DNA from: a virus
IMG/VR virus record: IMGVR_UViG_3300024239_000013
Span: 97,142 to 161,141 of that record
DNA: 64,000 bases
Reading direction: 5' to 3' (one strand)
Below are positions 62,931 to 64,000 of the stretch, piece after piece. Position numbers and translations under genes: made by a program. Under the pieces are notes generated by a model that ran no database searches, had not been told where the DNA came from, and was given only the letters and a program-made list of their open reading frames with translations. Position 1 is the stretch's first letter, and each line of letters opens with the position of its first letter.

Positions 62931-64000
62931 TTATTGTGGTGTATTCACCTTTAATAAAGTTTATATGTTGAGCCTTACCGTCATGATGTATTATAACATG
63001 AGACTGCAACCACCCGCTAGGGCCTAGGTTATAGTTAACCCTCAATTTAGTGGATGTTCCTACAGCTAAAGCTCCATCTTTTCTTCCTGGGCAGTGATAA
63101 TGACCAACTACTATCTTGGTATTTAGTTTTCTGAATTGTAATAACGAACCTCTCGATCCATTTGATCCAATATCTCCATGTTGACCTAATTCCCATCCAT
63201 TAACAACAAAACTATCACTCCTACCTAAGGTTCTGAATTCTGGATATCTTTGATTGATTAGATATGGAATAACCCCATTTGGCGCTTCTCCTTTCAGTAT
63301 CAAAGAACTATATTCCATGTATTCTATAGAATTTTTTAGTGTTGGCGCTTTTCTCCAATCGGTTCCCTTTAACCATCGGTCTAGAAAATCGTCATGATTA
63401 CTTCTAACTATGGTAACATTATACTCAGAAAATTTACCCAATCCATCTAGCATAGAATCTATTTCACCTTTTAGTGAATTAGTTCCATCCATTTCCCTTT
63501 GAAATTGTACAAACGGGTCTTTTATCTCGTGATGATTTATAGAAAGACCGTCAAAAACATCATGGAGGACTATATTATCTGGTTTTATTATCTTGAACAT
63601 GTCAAGAGTTTTTTGAATGACCCTATCGTCATGTTGTCCGTAGTGGAGATCTCCTAATATAGCTGCTGATATGCTTTCGTTTTGACTTATAACATTTTTT
63701 CCCAAATCGGGATCATATTTTACATTATAATATAAATCATTAAAATCCCCATCGTCAGTTGCTGTTACCTGTCTAGCAAAAAATGTCGAAGAATCTTTTA
63801 TTTCTACAATCACAAATCCTAGAGTATGATGAAATTCTCCTTTTTTTCCAGATTTAGAATCCGTATAATTTTTAACCGTACATGCTCCAGTTGTCATCAT
63901 CATCTTGGGTAGATTTCCCTCCAATACTGGTATAGTTTCTAAATGTACCTTAGGAGATCCAAAAACACAAGAATTAATTCCGCTCATACCTTGAAGTCCT
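62920..64000 (-). CDS. calcineurin-like phosphoesterase, A1-type DNA exonuclease family, 5' end outside
   Basis: At least 355 residues. The frame is open through the right edge (GLQG precedes the first ATG at 63987), and family members I recall are longer at the N-terminus, so the gene is truncated by the window. Metal-site motifs are AAILGDLHYGQHDD, IVLHDVFDGLSINHHE, IVRSNHDDFLDRWL, WELGQHGDIGSNGSRGSLLQ and VVGHYHCPGRKDGALAVGTS. This matches phage T5 A1-like phosphoesterases, associated with host DNA degradation and takeover. Specific activity is not proven by motifs. Confidence 0.8.
   Translation of the reverse strand, partial: GLQGMSGINSCVFGSPKVHLETIPVLEGNLPKMMMTTGACTVKNYTDSKSGKKGEFHHTLGFVIVEIKDSSTFFARQVTATDDGDFNDLYYNVKYDPDLGKNVISQNESISAAILGDLHYGQHDDRVIQKTLDMFKIIKPDNIVLHDVFDGLSINHHEIKDPFVQFQREMDGTNSLKGEIDSMLDGLGKFSEYNVTIVRSNHDDFLDRWLKGTDWRKAPTLKNSIEYMEYSSLILKGEAPNGVIPYLINQRYPEFRTLGRSDSFVVNGWELGQHGDIGSNGSRGSLLQFRKLNTKIVVGHYHCPGRKDGALAVGTSTKLRVNYNLGPSGWLQSHVIIHHDGKAQHINFIKGEYTTIKLK

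Noticed and set aside
1-64000. tRNA and rRNA genes
   Set aside because: Scanning gaps by eye gave no cloverleaf-like sequence with a T-arm; gaps are mostly under 150 bp and explained by promoters, terminators or remnants. A tRNA search program would settle this.

Overview
The window looks like part of a large, AT-rich double-stranded DNA phage genome whose host is probably a member of the Bacteroidetes (Flavobacteriia-like). The phage reading rests on tightly packed genes, nearly all on the minus strand, and on a typical large-phage gene set: Dda/RecD-like helicase, ThyA, thioredoxin, RNase HII, a DnaQ-like exonuclease, an A1-like phosphoesterase, a GH19 endolysin and many small orphan genes. 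The host reading rests on TAnnTTTG promoter boxes (the Bacteroidetes -7 element), A-rich leaders in place of Shine-Dalgarno sites, and protein families I associate with Bacteroidetes phages. No rRNA, tRNA or CRISPR array was seen.

Layout. Positions 1-10,300 hold small accessory genes, including an S24-like gene with a decayed second copy, a TPR-glycosyltransferase, lipoproteins and secreted proteins. Several of these genes have a short conserved hairpin 8-10 nt before the start codon. Positions 8,138-23,675 hold a large paralogue array built from three interleaved families of unknown function, here called A (start KNIHLLPT), B (motif LGFDE) and C (motif TAKLAK). It also contains detached C-terminal modules, a frameshifted copy and near-identical duplicated DNA. 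Positions 23,700-31,460 carry a GIY-YIG nuclease, two DUF551-like proteins, the helicase, a (p)ppGpp-hydrolase-like HD protein and two glycosyltransferases. Positions 31,470-36,020 carry probable virion proteins, partly on the plus strand. Positions 36,100-41,570 carry an NAD+/PRPP module (NadV-like plus Prs-like), an exonuclease, two peptidoglycan hydrolases and thioredoxin. Positions 41,590-52,010 carry an SGNH-like protein, two HAD phosphatases, an M42 aminopeptidase and ThyA, whose C-terminus recurs at the ends of two neighbouring reading frames. Positions 52,100-53,700 hold an IS200/IS605 element (tnpA and tnpB). Positions 53,700-64,000 hold more phage genes, two large multidomain glycosyltransferases, a frameshifted RNase HII beside a homing-endonuclease-like remnant, and the 5'-truncated phosphoesterase gene.

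How the genes may work together. ThyA, thioredoxin, Prs, NadV, exonuclease and helicase fit takeover of host nucleotide and NAD metabolism. The NadV/Prs pair matches the architecture of phage NAD+ reconstitution modules that defeat NAD-depleting immunity. The HD hydrolase could blunt alarmone signalling. The five glycosyltransferases suggest glycosylation of virion or host-surface molecules.

Promoters fall into at least two types: TTG-N18-TATATTTG, and a recurring T-run/CG-N11-TAnnTTT(G/A) arrangement. Several perfect stem-loops with T-runs act as terminators, notably between convergent genes. The density of broken genes and duplicated ends shows that the accessory regions are being actively rearranged.
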